Positions 43,550 through 54,854 of a DNA stretch of 64,000 nt are shown here, piece after piece (positions within the stretch are counted from its first letter, which is position 1; each line of letters starts with the position of its first letter). The position numbers were made by a program, and so were the translations under genes. Origin of the DNA: Phallusia mammillata. Lineage: Eukaryota; Chordata; Ascidiacea; Phlebobranchia; Ascidiidae. The notes below the pieces were generated by a model. That model saw only the letters and a list, made by a program, of their open reading frames with translations. It was not told where the DNA came from and made no database searches. The stretch covers positions 62,001 to 126,000 of the forward strand of contig QLIY01000154.1 in the NCBI GenBank assembly GCA_003260075.1. Direction: 5' to 3'.

Positions 43550-45879
43550 AGTGTTATACCTTTGTTGTGCAAGATTTGGCAATAAATCCAATTTATGTGG
43601 TTTTCCTTTAAATATGTGACAATTTTGCTCAAATAATTTCCTAACACTAGATTTTGCACTAAAATGAATGATCGTAAACACCATCGTCGATTTGGAGATT
43701 TGTTGCTTGGTAAAAACAAGAAGCATTGAAAGAGGACACCGATTAATTTGAACAACCACCAAACACGGATTTGAAAGCATTAAGTAGGGTATAAACAGGC
43801 ACAATAATAACAGTGATTTCAGTAAAGGTTAAGGTAAATTATCTGTTAAGTTGGACTCATTCCGTTTTTTTACATCTACAAAATCGATTTTTTTTGACAT
43901 ACATTGCAACACTTTGGCAACATTGATCTACACTGCCATTTTTTTACCTAGTTTTCTCACAGGAAGTAATAACAGCTCTATAAAGCTTGGGTATTCAACA
44001 AGAGATGTTCAGAAATTAGGCACTACTTCGATGCGTTTCTGTAACCTTCTGTCAGGCAAATCAACTAGCATATTTTGAAGTATGGCAAATTAAACAGCCA
44101 TTAAACGTTTTTTTACAGTTTATTGAGTTCGGTATAATCTTTGACAAGTTTATTTTCCTAAACAATTAGTCTTTTTTAGTTTCAATAACCTTACTGTAAA
44201 TCTTGCGACTGAACTGAACTTGTCATTCTAATATTGCATTGAAGCACTAATTTGGTCGCAGCCCAACATAGGAGAGTGAAACTTGATCTTTCTAAATTAA
44301 ACAGCAAGCGTTTTATACTTTTGATCGACTGTACTGTAGCAACTGGCAAGTACAAAAGGCATTCGGGCGTGTGAAAAACCGCGAATTACCAAGTCAAGCA
44401 TAACCGCCCTAACTTTGTTATGTAACAGAGAAGAGATCTTGCGTGCGTTCTCACTTCATTACAAAAACTGAACTGTTTACAATTCGTCTACGAGACTGCT
44501 AAAAGGAATAAACAAATACAAGGTAGTATTTACCTTGGATTTAGGGACTTGAATGATTAAGATGAAATAAATTTTGTTTGTATATTGTCTGTTATCGTGT
44601 ATTTGTTACTTATTAAGCACCCAAACACCTAAGGGGAACTTAAAAACTGAAGATTTGTTCACAAAATAAATGACCACACATATTAGGCATAAGATGTTTA
44701 TCTAGCGGCCTTGGCTATTACAAAGTTTTGCATTCACGCTAGCTCGCAACGACTGTAAAGTAAGAACTAGGTTAGCACGAAGTTGAAACGAGGTCATGCC
44801 AGTCGTCGTGCCTGGCGTCGGTATTTTGGCCAATTGACACAGTGTTTAAGGCCTACAGTTTCTTGTTGTAAAACTGGCTACATCAGAATAAAAGCTTAAC
44901 CGGTATACTTCTTTCGCAGGAAGTACAAAACGGCTTGTTATAAGGATAAGTTGGTGTTGTCTTTTTAATTGCCATTTCTTACCCTTACAGAAATTGTGAA
45001 AAGCAAAATGTTTTGCATAGAAGATCGTAGATTTGTTTACTTACACCGTTTGATGCAATCGTTCAAAGCCTTTTTCTTGCAGCCTTTAATTAAGTATCGT
45101 CTCTAATCTTTTGTTTTAAGCGATGCAGTTGTCGCCTCCAGGAAAACATGAAAACAACAGATCAGACCAGCGGCGCTGTTCCTTGTTGTTAAAGTACTAA
45201 AACTTGCTTCATCAGAATATAAGCTTGATCGGTTTAGTCTTTCGCAGGAAGTACAAAACGGTTTGTTATGAGTAAAAGTTGTTGTTGTTTTTAATGGCCA
45301 TCCATTTCTTGACTTGGCAGAAAGGTAAAAAGCAAAATATTTTGTAGTGAAGGCCGTAGATTTGTTTACTTACACTGTTTGGTGCAATCTGAGATTAGAG
45401 AAGCCTTTTTCTTACAGCCCTTTGTTAATTATTGTTACTCATCTTTTGTTTTGAGCAATGCGACTGTCACCCCTCCAGGTAAACATCAAAGCGACATATC
45501 AGTCCAGCGCCGTTTTACTGAATCACCTTTTTTAAATCCTCGTTAGTGCTTTGTGGCAGAAACCAATAATCATGAGGATCTTTTCAGTGTGCTATTCCTA
45601 AAAGAGTGTTTTCGTAAAACAGCTAACTCAAACCTATGGTATAGTGTAGCTGCAGCATTTTGTGCTCTATAACGCTCTATATGTCTGTCGTCTATTCACC
45701 AAAAGCTTAGGTTGCTTGATCCAAACTAAACGAAAGAAATAAGTGCTTGTTGTTCAAACTTGAAACTGTTGCACACAAAATATAAGTTTCATATTTAATT
45801 TAACACAATATTTATGATCTCCTAAACTAAAAAAATAGTTGATTGGTTGTTAAATTGTCCAGCTAGACTCTATCAGGAG

Positions 45880-46062
45880 CAGTGCTGGATTAAGGGTCTG
45901 CTGGTCTGTAGTCACAATTTATAAGTGGCCCGAAAATCAGGATTGCCAACTAAAAAATTAGAATTTCGTGTTGCCAAGTCATTGTGTGATTTTAAAGTGG
46001 TCTGGATTTTTGACTGGCCTGTAGGCACGGGCCTACTTTGCCTAATGGTTAATCCGGCACTG
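45880..46062. mobile_element. hAT-like MITE (third family) with perfect 8-bp target duplication
   Basis: Ends CAGTGCTGGATTAAG and TTAATCCGGCACTG are inverted repeats; ATCAGGAG flanks both sides. 183 bp, non-coding. Confidence 0.85.
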
Positions 46063-46174
46063 ATCAGGAGTTGATAGATGTGTTTGTCATTAGCTTTGCA
46101 AATAACTTATAACCAACTTTTCCTTAATTTAACATTGTTAAAATTTTCTGACAGGCAATTCAACAACAAACAAC

Positions 46175-46205
46175 TTAAAATATAGGCTCGCTTTTGCATT
46201 TAGAA
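46175..46205 (+). promoter_or_regulatory. Conserved TATA-like element upstream of acetyltransferase copies
   Basis: ACTTaAAATATAGGCTCGCT lies about 45 bp before the start codon of copy 2. The same 20-mer, with one change, lies before copy 4 (about 54,732-54,751) and copy 5 (about 57,068-57,087), roughly 100 bp from their start codons. Position and TATA-like core suggest a core promoter. Confidence 0.45.
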
Positions 46206-46551
46206 AACATCAAGTCTAAACTCATGGAGAAAAAATTTGTCTGGCGAACGCTAACTGAAAGCGACATGGATGAAGCCAAGCAATTTATCTACCAATATTA
46301 CTCAAAGCAGCTACCACTTGCCAAAATCTTTCGGGTCAAGATAAGGAAATGTGGAAAAGAAAGTTGAAGTAAACAGAACAGATGATCAAAAACGGGACAT
46401 CATACGGTTGTTTCCAAAAAGTTTCTGGAAAATTTGCGGCCATAATCCAATGTAGTGTACTGTTAAACGATGAAGCAGAAACAAAACTAAAATGCGAAGA
46501 AAATCGCTCAGCTGAGCTTTCAGCACTGTCGCGTTTCGTGGGCTGGATGTT

Positions 46552-48794
46552 TGTCACGTTCCCGTTTGCACGGTTACGCAAAAGATTTGGGACTGACTAT
46601 CGGAAGTTCTTTAACAACTAACGCTCGTGTACTCTGATCGGCAGCAAACCTCTTCTTTTACATTTATTCACGTCCAACCACAACAAAAACAAAACAATTC
46701 AGCACTACTTCGCAGTTATCTCTATCTTCTTCTCTGTTACGTTACGTTATATATTTATGGTTAGATAGGGGCGCTTATATATCACGCGTTTACAATTATT
46801 GAACGAAAAAAGGCGTTAATTCGCTGTGACGATTTCCTTTAGATAAACAATGGTGATTGGCACCTCGTAACAGCGCGAACTGATAAATTGGCACATTAAA
46901 CACAAACAAAAGAAGTGATGGTGTGAAACGGCCATTCGCAACAAAAAGGCTTGACCCACACAGTAAAACTCCAGCCGTTTTGGGATAACGTCGCTTGAGA
47001 ACTGGGTGGCAGGATATTGTCATGGGGCGGTCTAGAATATTTGTGACACAACCCCGTTTTTAAAAGGAGATTTTCCTCGAACATGAAAATCTCGCGCAAT
47101 CTTTCACAAATGTTCCTGCAACCCGGTGCCAACCGAAGATCTTTGCTTGCCGAAGGTGTTGCTTTTTCCATCCACCGATTTCTTTCGTTGCCTTTTCCCT
47201 GCATACGTCTGCACCGAAACCACGTGTGGAAATCCCCCCGGAAGTGACATGGCTTCGAATCTCGGAAGGATGATTCCGCACATTCGTCAACTGACTGCAT
47301 GGGCTGTTTCATCTGACGGCGGGTTGTCACGGACGACAGAACACGGATACATGCGCTTTGTATATTGTACTCACTGGTGGGCGATACAACGAGACTGTCA
47401 TCAGTTGGTTTCTCGAGAACCTGTTGCAATGAATTAATTGATATTCTCTCATCCAGTGTTTGCACCTCAACACCAGGGCGATTTTGAACCAATTCTTGAT
47501 CTTGTTCATTGATGGCAGCGTGTGCTATGCCGCTCTGCTTTGTCGCCGTCCTCTGGTTCGAAGAACCCGTCTCGTCTCCCTCCACCGAATGCAACTGCGA
47601 TTTGACCAGCTCCTGCGATAACTCAGCTTCTTGCTTACTGATTACCGTTTCAACCGTGGTGTTTTGTTCCGTCGCTTGTGTCGCCGAACCTGATTCTTCA
47701 GCGTCACTCATCTCCACTTCCGTTTCAGCGTGACCTTGCGACAAGTCCGTTTGCTCGTCTAGCGATTTGACTTTTTGCTCCACTGATTCGCACATTTCCG
47801 TCCTCCCAACAGAAGTTGTCAACGGCCGTTTATTCATTGGCCCTGGGATGCGCCCTTGCTCATCTTCCACCAGATGGGCACGATCCAGGTCGACATTCTT
47901 GTTTGTTTTTTCTCTACGGCGGTTCATAGCTTCCAGCTCAAGCTCTAGCTTCTTCATAGCCAGTTCGTGCTCGCGGACTTGTTGCCGCTCTTCCCTTTCT
48001 TGTTTTCTTTGCTCATCTTCACGTCCTTTCTGTTCAGCGTCAGCCTCCAGTTTCCTCTGCTCGATCTCAAGTCTCTTTCGCTCAGTCTCGGCTTCACGGT
48101 TAAGTCTCCTTTCCTCACGTTCTTCTTCCTTATTTATTTGCTCATCGACGTATTGACGCAAGTCTTGGTCAACCAGTCCCATCTGTTTTCCCGCCTCCAC
48201 ATAACGGTTTATAGACATCATTGCCGATCTTACAGGGGTTAGTGTTCAACTTCGCGTTTTTAAGTCAAATCCCGGACGAGCCCCCAGATGTCACGTTCCC
48301 GTTTTCACGGTTACGCAAAAGATTTGGGACTGACTATCGGAAGTTCTTTAACAACTAACGCTCGTGTACTCTGATCGGCAGCAAACCTCTTCTTTTACAT
48401 TTATTCACGTCCAACCACAACCAACACAACAAAAAAACAACAATTCAGCACTACTTCGCAGTTATCTCTATCTTCTTCTCTGTTACGTTACGTTATATCT
48501 TTATGGTTAGATAGGGGCGCTTATATATCACGCGTTTACAATTATTGAACGAAAAAAGGCGTTAATTCGCTGTGACGATTTCCTTTTAATAAACAATGGT
48601 GATTGGCACCTCGTAACAGCGCGAACTGATAAATTGGCACATTAAACACAAACAAAAGAAGTGATGGTGTGAAACGGCCATTCGCAACAAAAAGGCTTGA
48701 CCCACACAGTAAAACTCCAGCCGTTTTGGGATAACGTCGCTTGAGAACTGGGTGGCAGGATATTGTCATGGGGCGGTCTAGAATATTTGTGACA
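46552..48794 (-). mobile_element. Non-autonomous LTR retrotransposon inside acetyltransferase copy 2
   Basis: Two near-identical LTRs at 46,552-47,048 and 48,289-48,794 begin TGTCAC and end GTGACA. The element is flanked by the 5-bp target duplication ATGTT (46,547-46,551 and 48,795-48,799). Transcription orientation is minus. Two bases after the upstream LTR lies TGGGGGCTCGTCCGGGAT (48,286-48,269), the primer-binding site type used with tRNA-Pro. The 1.24-kb interior holds only a gag-like ORF and no polymerase, protease or integrase, so it must move in trans. The LTRs differ at several small sites, so insertion is not very recent. Confidence 0.9.
46896..48221 (-). CDS. Gag-like ORF of the LTR element
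   Basis: 441 codons from ATG at 48,221, running into the downstream LTR. The N-terminus (INRYVEAGKQMGLVDQDLRQ) followed by a long Glu/Arg/Lys coiled coil (EEREERRLNREAETERKRL) resembles the start of gag proteins of some Gypsy-type elements. The middle is acidic Ser/Gln-rich. There is no clear CCHC zinc knuckle. The C-terminal part appears to be out-of-context interior and LTR sequence, so the natural protein may be shorter or the element internally deleted. Confidence 0.65.
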   Translation of the reverse strand: MMSINRYVEAGKQMGLVDQDLRQYVDEQINKEEEREERRLNREAETERKRLEIEQRKLEADAEQKGREDEQRKQEREERQQVREHELAMKKLELELEAMNRRREKTNKNVDLDRAHLVEDEQGRIPGPMNKRPLTTSVGRTEMCESVEQKVKSLDEQTDLSQGHAETEVEMSDAEESGSATQATEQNTTVETVISKQEAELSQELVKSQLHSVEGDETGSSNQRTATKQSGIAHAAINEQDQELVQNRPGVEVQTLDERISINSLQQVLEKPTDDSLVVSPTSEYNIQSACIRVLSSVTTRRQMKQPMQSVDECAESSFRDSKPCHFRGDFHTWFRCRRMQGKGNERNRWMEKATPSASKDLRLAPGCRNICERLREIFMFEENLLLKTGLCHKYSRPPHDNILPPSSQATLSQNGWSFTVWVKPFCCEWPFHTITSFVCV

Positions 48795-49160
48795 ATGTTC
48801 AAAGATATTTTTACGGATTTGAACGCTGAAAAATTGCTGGTACATTGCTATGGTGCAGTGGCGGACGAATCTAAACGTAATGGCCTTCTTGGCATGGCAG
48901 GAGATTTGATCAAAAAATCTGCTTTGCGCTTAGGCTGTGAATACGAAGTGGGGTTAGTTGTAAATGCCTACGCGGGCAGGGCTGCCGCGAATCAAAAGGA
49001 ACCTGTTTTTACGATACGTGAAATTACATTTCGTGACTACGTGGACCCTGAAACCGGCATGAAACCAAATCTGGAATTACTGCCTGTGCACACATACGCG
49101 AAGACGGTGTACAGAAAAGTGCACCCTAGTACTTCCTGTGAACATTCTAGTAAACTGTAG

Positions 49161-50396
49161 TTAGTAAGACTATTTTACGTCTACCTATATTTTGATATGT
49201 ATGGCAATGTTCTACTGTTTATACCTTCACTGAGAATAAGAGCCTAAACGATAGGGAGTAATAACAGCTCGATATAAATGCTTTGGTATTCCACAAGCGG
49301 TGTGCACAAATTACAACTTGTAAGCACAACCAATCTAATGTGTTTTTCAACCTTCTGTCTGGAAAATCAACCTACTTCTTTTACAGTATGGCGAATTGAA
49401 ACAGCCATTATACGTGTTTTACCCTTAATTGTGTCCGGTATAATCTTTGTATTTCCTAAACAATCAGTCTTAGTTAAACACCTGAGGGGAATCTTAAAAA
49501 CTTAAGATTTGTTTGTACAGAATGAATGGCCATGTATATTACACATAAGATGTTTAATTTATCTAGCGGCCGAAACACAATTTTACTTTCAACTGGCAAC
49601 GACTGTATGTCTAAAAGTGAGAACTAGCGCGAAGTTGAAACGAGGTCATGTAAGTCGTTGCGCCAAGCAGTTTGTTCCTTCCTAGTGTTGAGCAACCCTT
49701 GCGATTGGCATTTGGCCAATTGGCACAGAGTTTAAATGACTTGTGGATTTTTCATTCATGTTTAATCAGGTTATACTTGAAATACAAGCAAACACGAAGA
49801 AACGTTTGTCATGTGTGTATTATTGCACAAGGTAAGTAGTCTACGCAAAGGTCTAAATTGCAATGTTTTTTGAAAGCAATCTATTGGCAAGAAATAATAT
49901 TGTGTAGCCTATTGATGGAGGTAAAACACGAATATTGGCAAGGATGGACGTGTAGCGATTACGTCATAATTTGTGCAAACTTTGCAATAGTTGTTTACCA
50001 AATTAGCTGGTTTTAGCTTGCTAAAATGCTCGAGTTGATAATATTCCCTGTTACAGTTAAATTAGGAGGTTGATCGACCTTGCTATCTGGTGTTTACCCG
50101 CTTTAATCGTATGTTTTGTATTGTGCGGTAAAGTAGGCGCTGTTTTGTGTGTGAGAAAATGTGCAAGCGCCAACGGCAAGAGCATAGTTGTACAGTTTAA
50201 TGTCACGTGTTATGAATTTATAAAACGTACCGCTGATGTAATGGCTCATAGCAGTTTTAGTCCTACCGCAGTTAACTCTTTGGCTTACTGTTTAATTACT
50301 TGCATTGAAATAATGTGTTGGTTGCTAGTTTAACTTGAATTTATATGTAAACGTTATTACTATTAATTTCTAACGACTTGTTTTTGTTTCCCAAAC
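49161..50396. other. Intergenic DNA with cluster repeats
   Basis: 49,734-49,945 matches 42,485-42,735 beside copy 1. From about 49,947 to 50,910 there is sequence absent from the corresponding flank of copy 1, which resumes near aaatacaggtttgc. An 87-codon ORF at 50,070-50,333 has no features I trust. Confidence 0.45.
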
Positions 50397-50446
50397 ATTC
50401 TATTTGAATAAGACATTCTATGTGAATAAGATTCTGATTGAATAAG
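50397..50446 (+). repeat. Three tandem spliced-leader relics
   Basis: ATTCTATTTGAATAAG at 50,397-50,412 is identical to the 16-nt spliced-leader exon of Ciona intestinalis. Then come AC, ATTCTATGTGAATAAG (50,415-50,430, one change) and ATTCTGATTGAATAAG (50,431-50,446, two changes). None is followed by a GT donor, so this is not an SL RNA gene. The ORF at 50,491 begins 45 bases further on. Confidence 0.85.
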
Positions 50447-50490
50447 ACAATAAACAAATTGAGGTACAAAACCCTTGTTTGTCGAGACTC

Positions 50491-50940
50491 ATGACATTGA
50501 TTGACGAGGAACAGTCTGAAAGAGAGGACGAAGGTACAGGTAGTCTTTACCTACCACACTTAATACCGCTTGGCGTGCCACCGCGCCGTCCGCTGGTTTT
50601 CTATAGAAACGTACATAGAGACTGGTGTGCTAGATTATTTGATCTAGTAGACTATTTCGAACTCCCTCCTAAAGAAGAGTTCATCGAAGGTGTTTTGACT
50701 AGAGACATTGCCGTGCAAATAAGTTCATTCAATACCAACAGAAGTTATATCACTACAACGTATAGCTTCAATCAACTAATCATCAGAGATCCAGACGAGG
50801 CTGATCTTTATCACGATCTATACGCTATACGCAAGTTTACCAACATAAGCACGGTGTTGCTAAGCAGGTTACGAAGGCCATTTACTACACCTTTGTACTC
50901 ACAGACGAAATACAGGTTTGCGTGTATAACAAATAATTAG
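50491..50940 (+). CDS. Intronless ORF (149 codons) behind the spliced-leader relics; function unknown
   Basis: ATG at 50,491 and TAG at 50,938-50,940. It encodes a polar protein (MTLIDEEQSEREDEGTG..HLIPLGVPPRRPLVFYRNVH..FELPPKEEFIEGVLTRDIAV) with no signal peptide, membrane helix or motif I recognise. The last ten or so codons overlap sequence homologous to the flank of acetyltransferase copy 1 (42,742 on), so the original C-terminus may be lost. The spliced-leader relics just upstream and the lack of introns suggest a retrogene made from a trans-spliced mRNA. I see no poly(A) tract. Whether it is expressed is unknown. Confidence 0.5.
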   Translation: MTLIDEEQSEREDEGTGSLYLPHLIPLGVPPRRPLVFYRNVHRDWCARLFDLVDYFELPPKEEFIEGVLTRDIAVQISSFNTNRSYITTTYSFNQLIIRDPDEADLYHDLYAIRKFTNISTVLLSRLRRPFTTPLYSQTKYRFACITNN

Positions 50941-50977
50941 GAGTGACTTTTGCGTAAGAGTCCCACATAAAAATGAA

Positions 50978-51636
50978 CTACAGTTTACTAACATGTTTGG
51001 GAGAGGGCTCCACTTTTTTGTACACAATTCTCGCATGTGTGTGAACAGGTGACAACTCCAGATTGGGTTTTATGCCAGTTTCTGGGTCCACGTAGTCACA
51101 AAATGCGATTTCACGAGTCCAAGGATAATAATTTTGCTTTTCGGTAACCTTGGCCCAATAAGCATTTGCGACAACCGCTATTTCGTAATCACAGCCAAAC
51201 CGCCGAGCTGTCTCCTTTATCAACTCGAATGATTTTTCAAGCAGCCCATTTCGTTTAAATTCGTCAGCCACTGCACCACAACTATGCATAAGCATTTTCT
51301 CAGCGTTTAACTCTGTAAAAATGTCTTTGAACATCCAGTCCACAAAACGCGAGAGTGCTGAAAGCTCTGGTGAACAATTTTCTTCGCATTTCAGTTTTGT
51401 CTGTGGGGCATCCTTTACCATTACACTGCTTTGAACTATGGCAGCGAATTTGCCTGAAGCTTTATGAAAACATCCGTAAGACGTTCCGTTGTTGATTTTC
51501 TTCTACCCATTTCCTCATCCTTGACTCGAAAGATTTTAGCAAGTGGTAGTTGCTTTGAGTAATATTGGTAGACAAATCGCTGGGCTTCGTCCATTTCCGT
51601 TTCAGTTAATTGACGCCAAACAAATTGATTCTCCAT
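50978..51636 (-). pseudogene. Acetyltransferase copy 3 (GNAT), frameshifted
   Basis: ATG at 51,636 (MENQFVWRQLTETEMDEAQR) and end KHVSKL at 50,978. Relative to copy 1, 22 bases are missing near 51,497, between EEMGRR and the conserved NG.SYGCFHK block, which shifts the frame; the downstream frame then stays open to the stop. Either a pseudogene or an assembly deletion. As in copy 1, an in-frame extension precedes this ATG. Confidence 0.75.
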
Positions 51637-51639
51637 CGT

Positions 51640-54600
51640 TTTAAACCTTTGTTGTGCAAGATTTGGTAATAACCTAAAATTTAGTGGTTTTCGTTTAAAT
51701 GTGTGACAATTTTGCTCAAATATTTTCCTCAAACTAGATTTTGCACTAACTTGAATGACCGAAAATAACATCGTCGATTTGGATACTTGCTGCCAGGGAA
51801 AAAAACACAAGAAGCATTGAAAGACGTTATCTATCAATCTGAACAACCGCCAAACACGTATTCGAAAGAGTAAAGTAGGGTGTGAACAGGCACAACACTA
51901 TAGTGTTATAACAGTGATTTTAGTAGAGGTTAAGATAACGCATGTCTCAAGTTGAACTCTTTTCTTCTAAATGTTGGCGTTTTTTAAAAAAAATTACAGA
52001 CTAACTTTTTTACTGTGTACAGTGTGCAGACCAGGCGCGTGCTGCCTTTATCACTGTGGGGCCTTTATCACTTTATGTAACACAGAGTGATTTTACTTTG
52101 TTGCATACCAAACACGATTCCGATTTGCTAGAACATTGTGTTTGGGCTGATTTTGAAGCTTGTGTTGAGGAGAAAACTTTGCAAGACATTATATGGAGCA
52201 CCCCTGGCGTTATGACGTTCATATCGTTGAATATTAATTTCAAAATACGCGTATTAATAACTGAAAAATATTTTTTTTTCGAAAGTTTGTGCGCTGAAAA
52301 GCTTTAAAAGCGTAGAATATTGTGTCAAAATTTCAGTATCGTATCTTTTTTAGTTTTAGCGCAAAGCGATTGCTCACTGGCTTCACTCTGGTCAAATATG
52401 CCTATTTGGAGTTAACAACTACAAGTAAATTTCGCATTTGGCTCTAGCCGCGTACAGCCAGGTCACAGAAAAATAGCACCGGGCGCATTAATCTGCATAA
52501 AAATATATCATAGTTGGACTCGTTTGGTAGTACATTTCAAATCCAAGCGTCCCTGTGGGCCGCACTAACTTTGATAAATGAGCCCGGGTTGTACACCCTT
52601 GGTCTCGCCTTGACTATTTTTTGATTGACCTTGCAAATGAATGTTAAGGTAGGATCGTTTTTCCCAATTTGACGTTTATAATACGTAACAAAACTAAGTT
52701 CTTTTTGACATGCATTACAACGTTTTGACAACATTTACTCACACTGTAGCGGCCTCTCTCACTACCGTTATCGTGTACTTTCATACTACAGCGAACCGGA
52801 CAGATTGCCTTCTTTCTCTGACTCTCGTCTTATGCGGCGTATTCGTACATTGTGTCATTCTATTACGATGTATCTCGAATAAACACCTCGCTACATTGCC
52901 ATTTTTAACCTTGTGTTCTGACAGGATGTAGAATCACAGCTCGACATAAATGCTTGGGTATTCAACAAGCGGTGTGTACAAATTAAGCACAAACACTCCT
53001 CCGATGCGTTTTTCAACCTTCTGTCTGAGTGTCTGGAAAATCAAACTTCTTTTACAGTATGGCGAAATGAAACAGCCATCAGTCATAGTTTCAATAACCT
53101 TACTGTACATCTTGCGGCTGAACTGAACCAGTCAACATATACTGCATTGAAGCGCTAATTTTGGTCGCAGCCCTTCATTGGACCGCGAAACTTGATCTTT
53201 CTTACGTAAACAGAAAATGGTTCTGGTCGGCTGTGCTGTTCCTGTACCTGTACCAGCTGGCAAGAGGCAAGTACGATTATCTGTACGAAAGGCATTCGGG
53301 CTTGTGAAAAAAGCGCGAATTACCAAGTCAAGCATGACTGCCCCAACTTGTTGTGCAACAGAGAATTGTGTCAGAGATCTTGCTTTTTTACTTCACTACA
53401 AAACCTGAGCTGTTTACAACTCGTTTACGAGACTACTGTATAGAAATAAACAACACAAGGTAATACCTTGGATTTAAAGCGGCCTTGGCTATTACAGAGT
53501 TTTGCATTCACGCTAGCAACGACTGTAAGTCTGAAAGTGAGAACTAGGTTAGCACGTAGTTGAAACGAGGTCATGTCAGTCGCTGTGCCTAGCATCGGCT
53601 TTTGGCCAATTGGCAGTATTTAAGGCCTACAGTTTCTTGTTGTAAAACTGGCTACACCAGAATATAAGCTTAACCGGTCTAGTTCTTTCACAGGAAGTAC
53701 AAAACGGCTTGTTATGAGTATAAGTTGATGTTGTATTTTTATTTTCCATTTCTTGCCCTTACAAAAAGGTAAAAAGCAAAATGTTTTGCATCGAAGGTCG
53801 TAGATTTGTTTACTTACACCGTTTGATGCAATCATTCATCAGAAGCCTTTTTCTTACAGCCTTTTGTTAATTATCGTTTCTATTCTTTTGTTTTCAGCGG
53901 AGCAGTTGTCGCCCCAAGGTATTACCTGCCAGGTGAACATCAAAGCATATCAGACCAGAGCTGTCTTAGTGAATCACTCTTTTCAAATCCTTGATAGTGC
54001 TTATAGTGGCAGAAACCTTAAATCTTTTACCTAAAAGAATTATCTAGTTTGATCATTTTGTTATTTTCAAGTTATCGTAATCAGCAGCAGCTGTTTTAAT
54101 GATTCGTTGTTAAGTTAAAGAAAAAAAATGATCTCATGGCCCAATTAGCTGTTGCAGACGTATACCATAAACTAGTCGAGTTGCCCTGGAAAAGTGCTTT
54201 GAAAGCGATTTATTGAAAAAGGGTCACTGATCTGTATTTAGCATAATTGCTGTTGTCTGACTAAAGCTTATGTTGTGGTGTAGCTGCAGCGCGTTTAGTC
54301 ATGGGCCACCAACTGTGCCATATTTTACTCTCCATAACGTTTTACCATTGTGCAGCTGCATCCGGCATTGGTGATTGTTTTAGTGCAATTGTGAAGCAAT
54401 GTTTTCTTACACCAAGCGAAATAAACTCAACTCAACTCAGAAAGGATGACTAGTATTTGCAGGCTATTCACAAAAAGCTGAAGGATTTTTTTGAATAAAC
54501 TAAACGAAAAAGTGGTTGTTTTATCATACTTAATTTAACAGATTATTTCTAATCTCCAAAACTAAAAAATATTTGATTGCAGTTATTTAATTGCCAAGCC

Positions 54601-54854
54601 AGATGACGTATGTGGTTGACTCGAAGTGAAATTGGTGGATGTATTTGTCATCGGTTTTGTAAATATAACCACCTAGTTTTTCTTACTATTACCATTTTAT
54701 GACCTCCAGACAGGCAAATCAACACTAAACGACTTGAAATATAGGCTCGCTCATTTTGCATTTGGCTTTGTTTGGAATTGGAATCAAATATCATTGGTGT
54801 CCTCATATAAGCAATCTTTACTGTACAATAGCTAAAGCACTTCGAGGCTACATC
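51640..54854. other. Intergenic DNA with cluster repeats
   Basis: 53,632-53,930 repeats the block at 44,866 and 56,140. A TE-like right end (aaatccaagcgtccctgtgggccgcac..gttgtacacccttgg) lies at about 52,540-52,605 and matches the fragment at 20,323-20,355. 54,272-54,440 is a copy of the gtagctgcagcgcgttta repeat. No gene seen. Confidence 0.45.

Larger units (their letters stand above)
43550..46223. other. Intergenic DNA with locally duplicated blocks
   Basis: A block starting near gtttcttgttgtaaaactggctaca (44,866) recurs in diverged form at 45,183 within the same interval, and again at 53,632 and 56,140. A second block (cggtataatctttgacaag.., about 44,130) recurs near 49,435 and 55,830. 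One hAT-like MITE lies at 45,880-46,062. No gene seen. Confidence 0.5.
46224..49160 (+). pseudogene. Acetyltransferase copy 2 (GNAT), broken by an LTR element
   Basis: Starts with ATG at 46,224 (MEKKFVWRTLTESDMDEAKQ) and ends EHSSKL at 49,160. A one-base deletion after FRVK (about 46,340) and an in-frame TAA about 30 bases later disable it. At 46,552 an LTR retroelement interrupts WMF; coding-like sequence resumes at 48,795-48,800 (FKDIFTDLNAEKLLVH). It is closest to copy 4. Three separate lesions make it a pseudogene regardless of assembly quality. Confidence 0.9.

Noticed and set aside
47767-48242. Plus-strand Ser/Phe/Leu-rich ORFs opposite the gag-like ORF
   Set aside because: Composition is that expected from the antisense of a Glu/Arg/Lys coiled coil; the minus frame has element context.
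50397-50446. Spliced-leader RNA gene
   Set aside because: The leader copies are followed by AC or by another leader, never by a GT donor and Sm site, so this is not an SL RNA gene.
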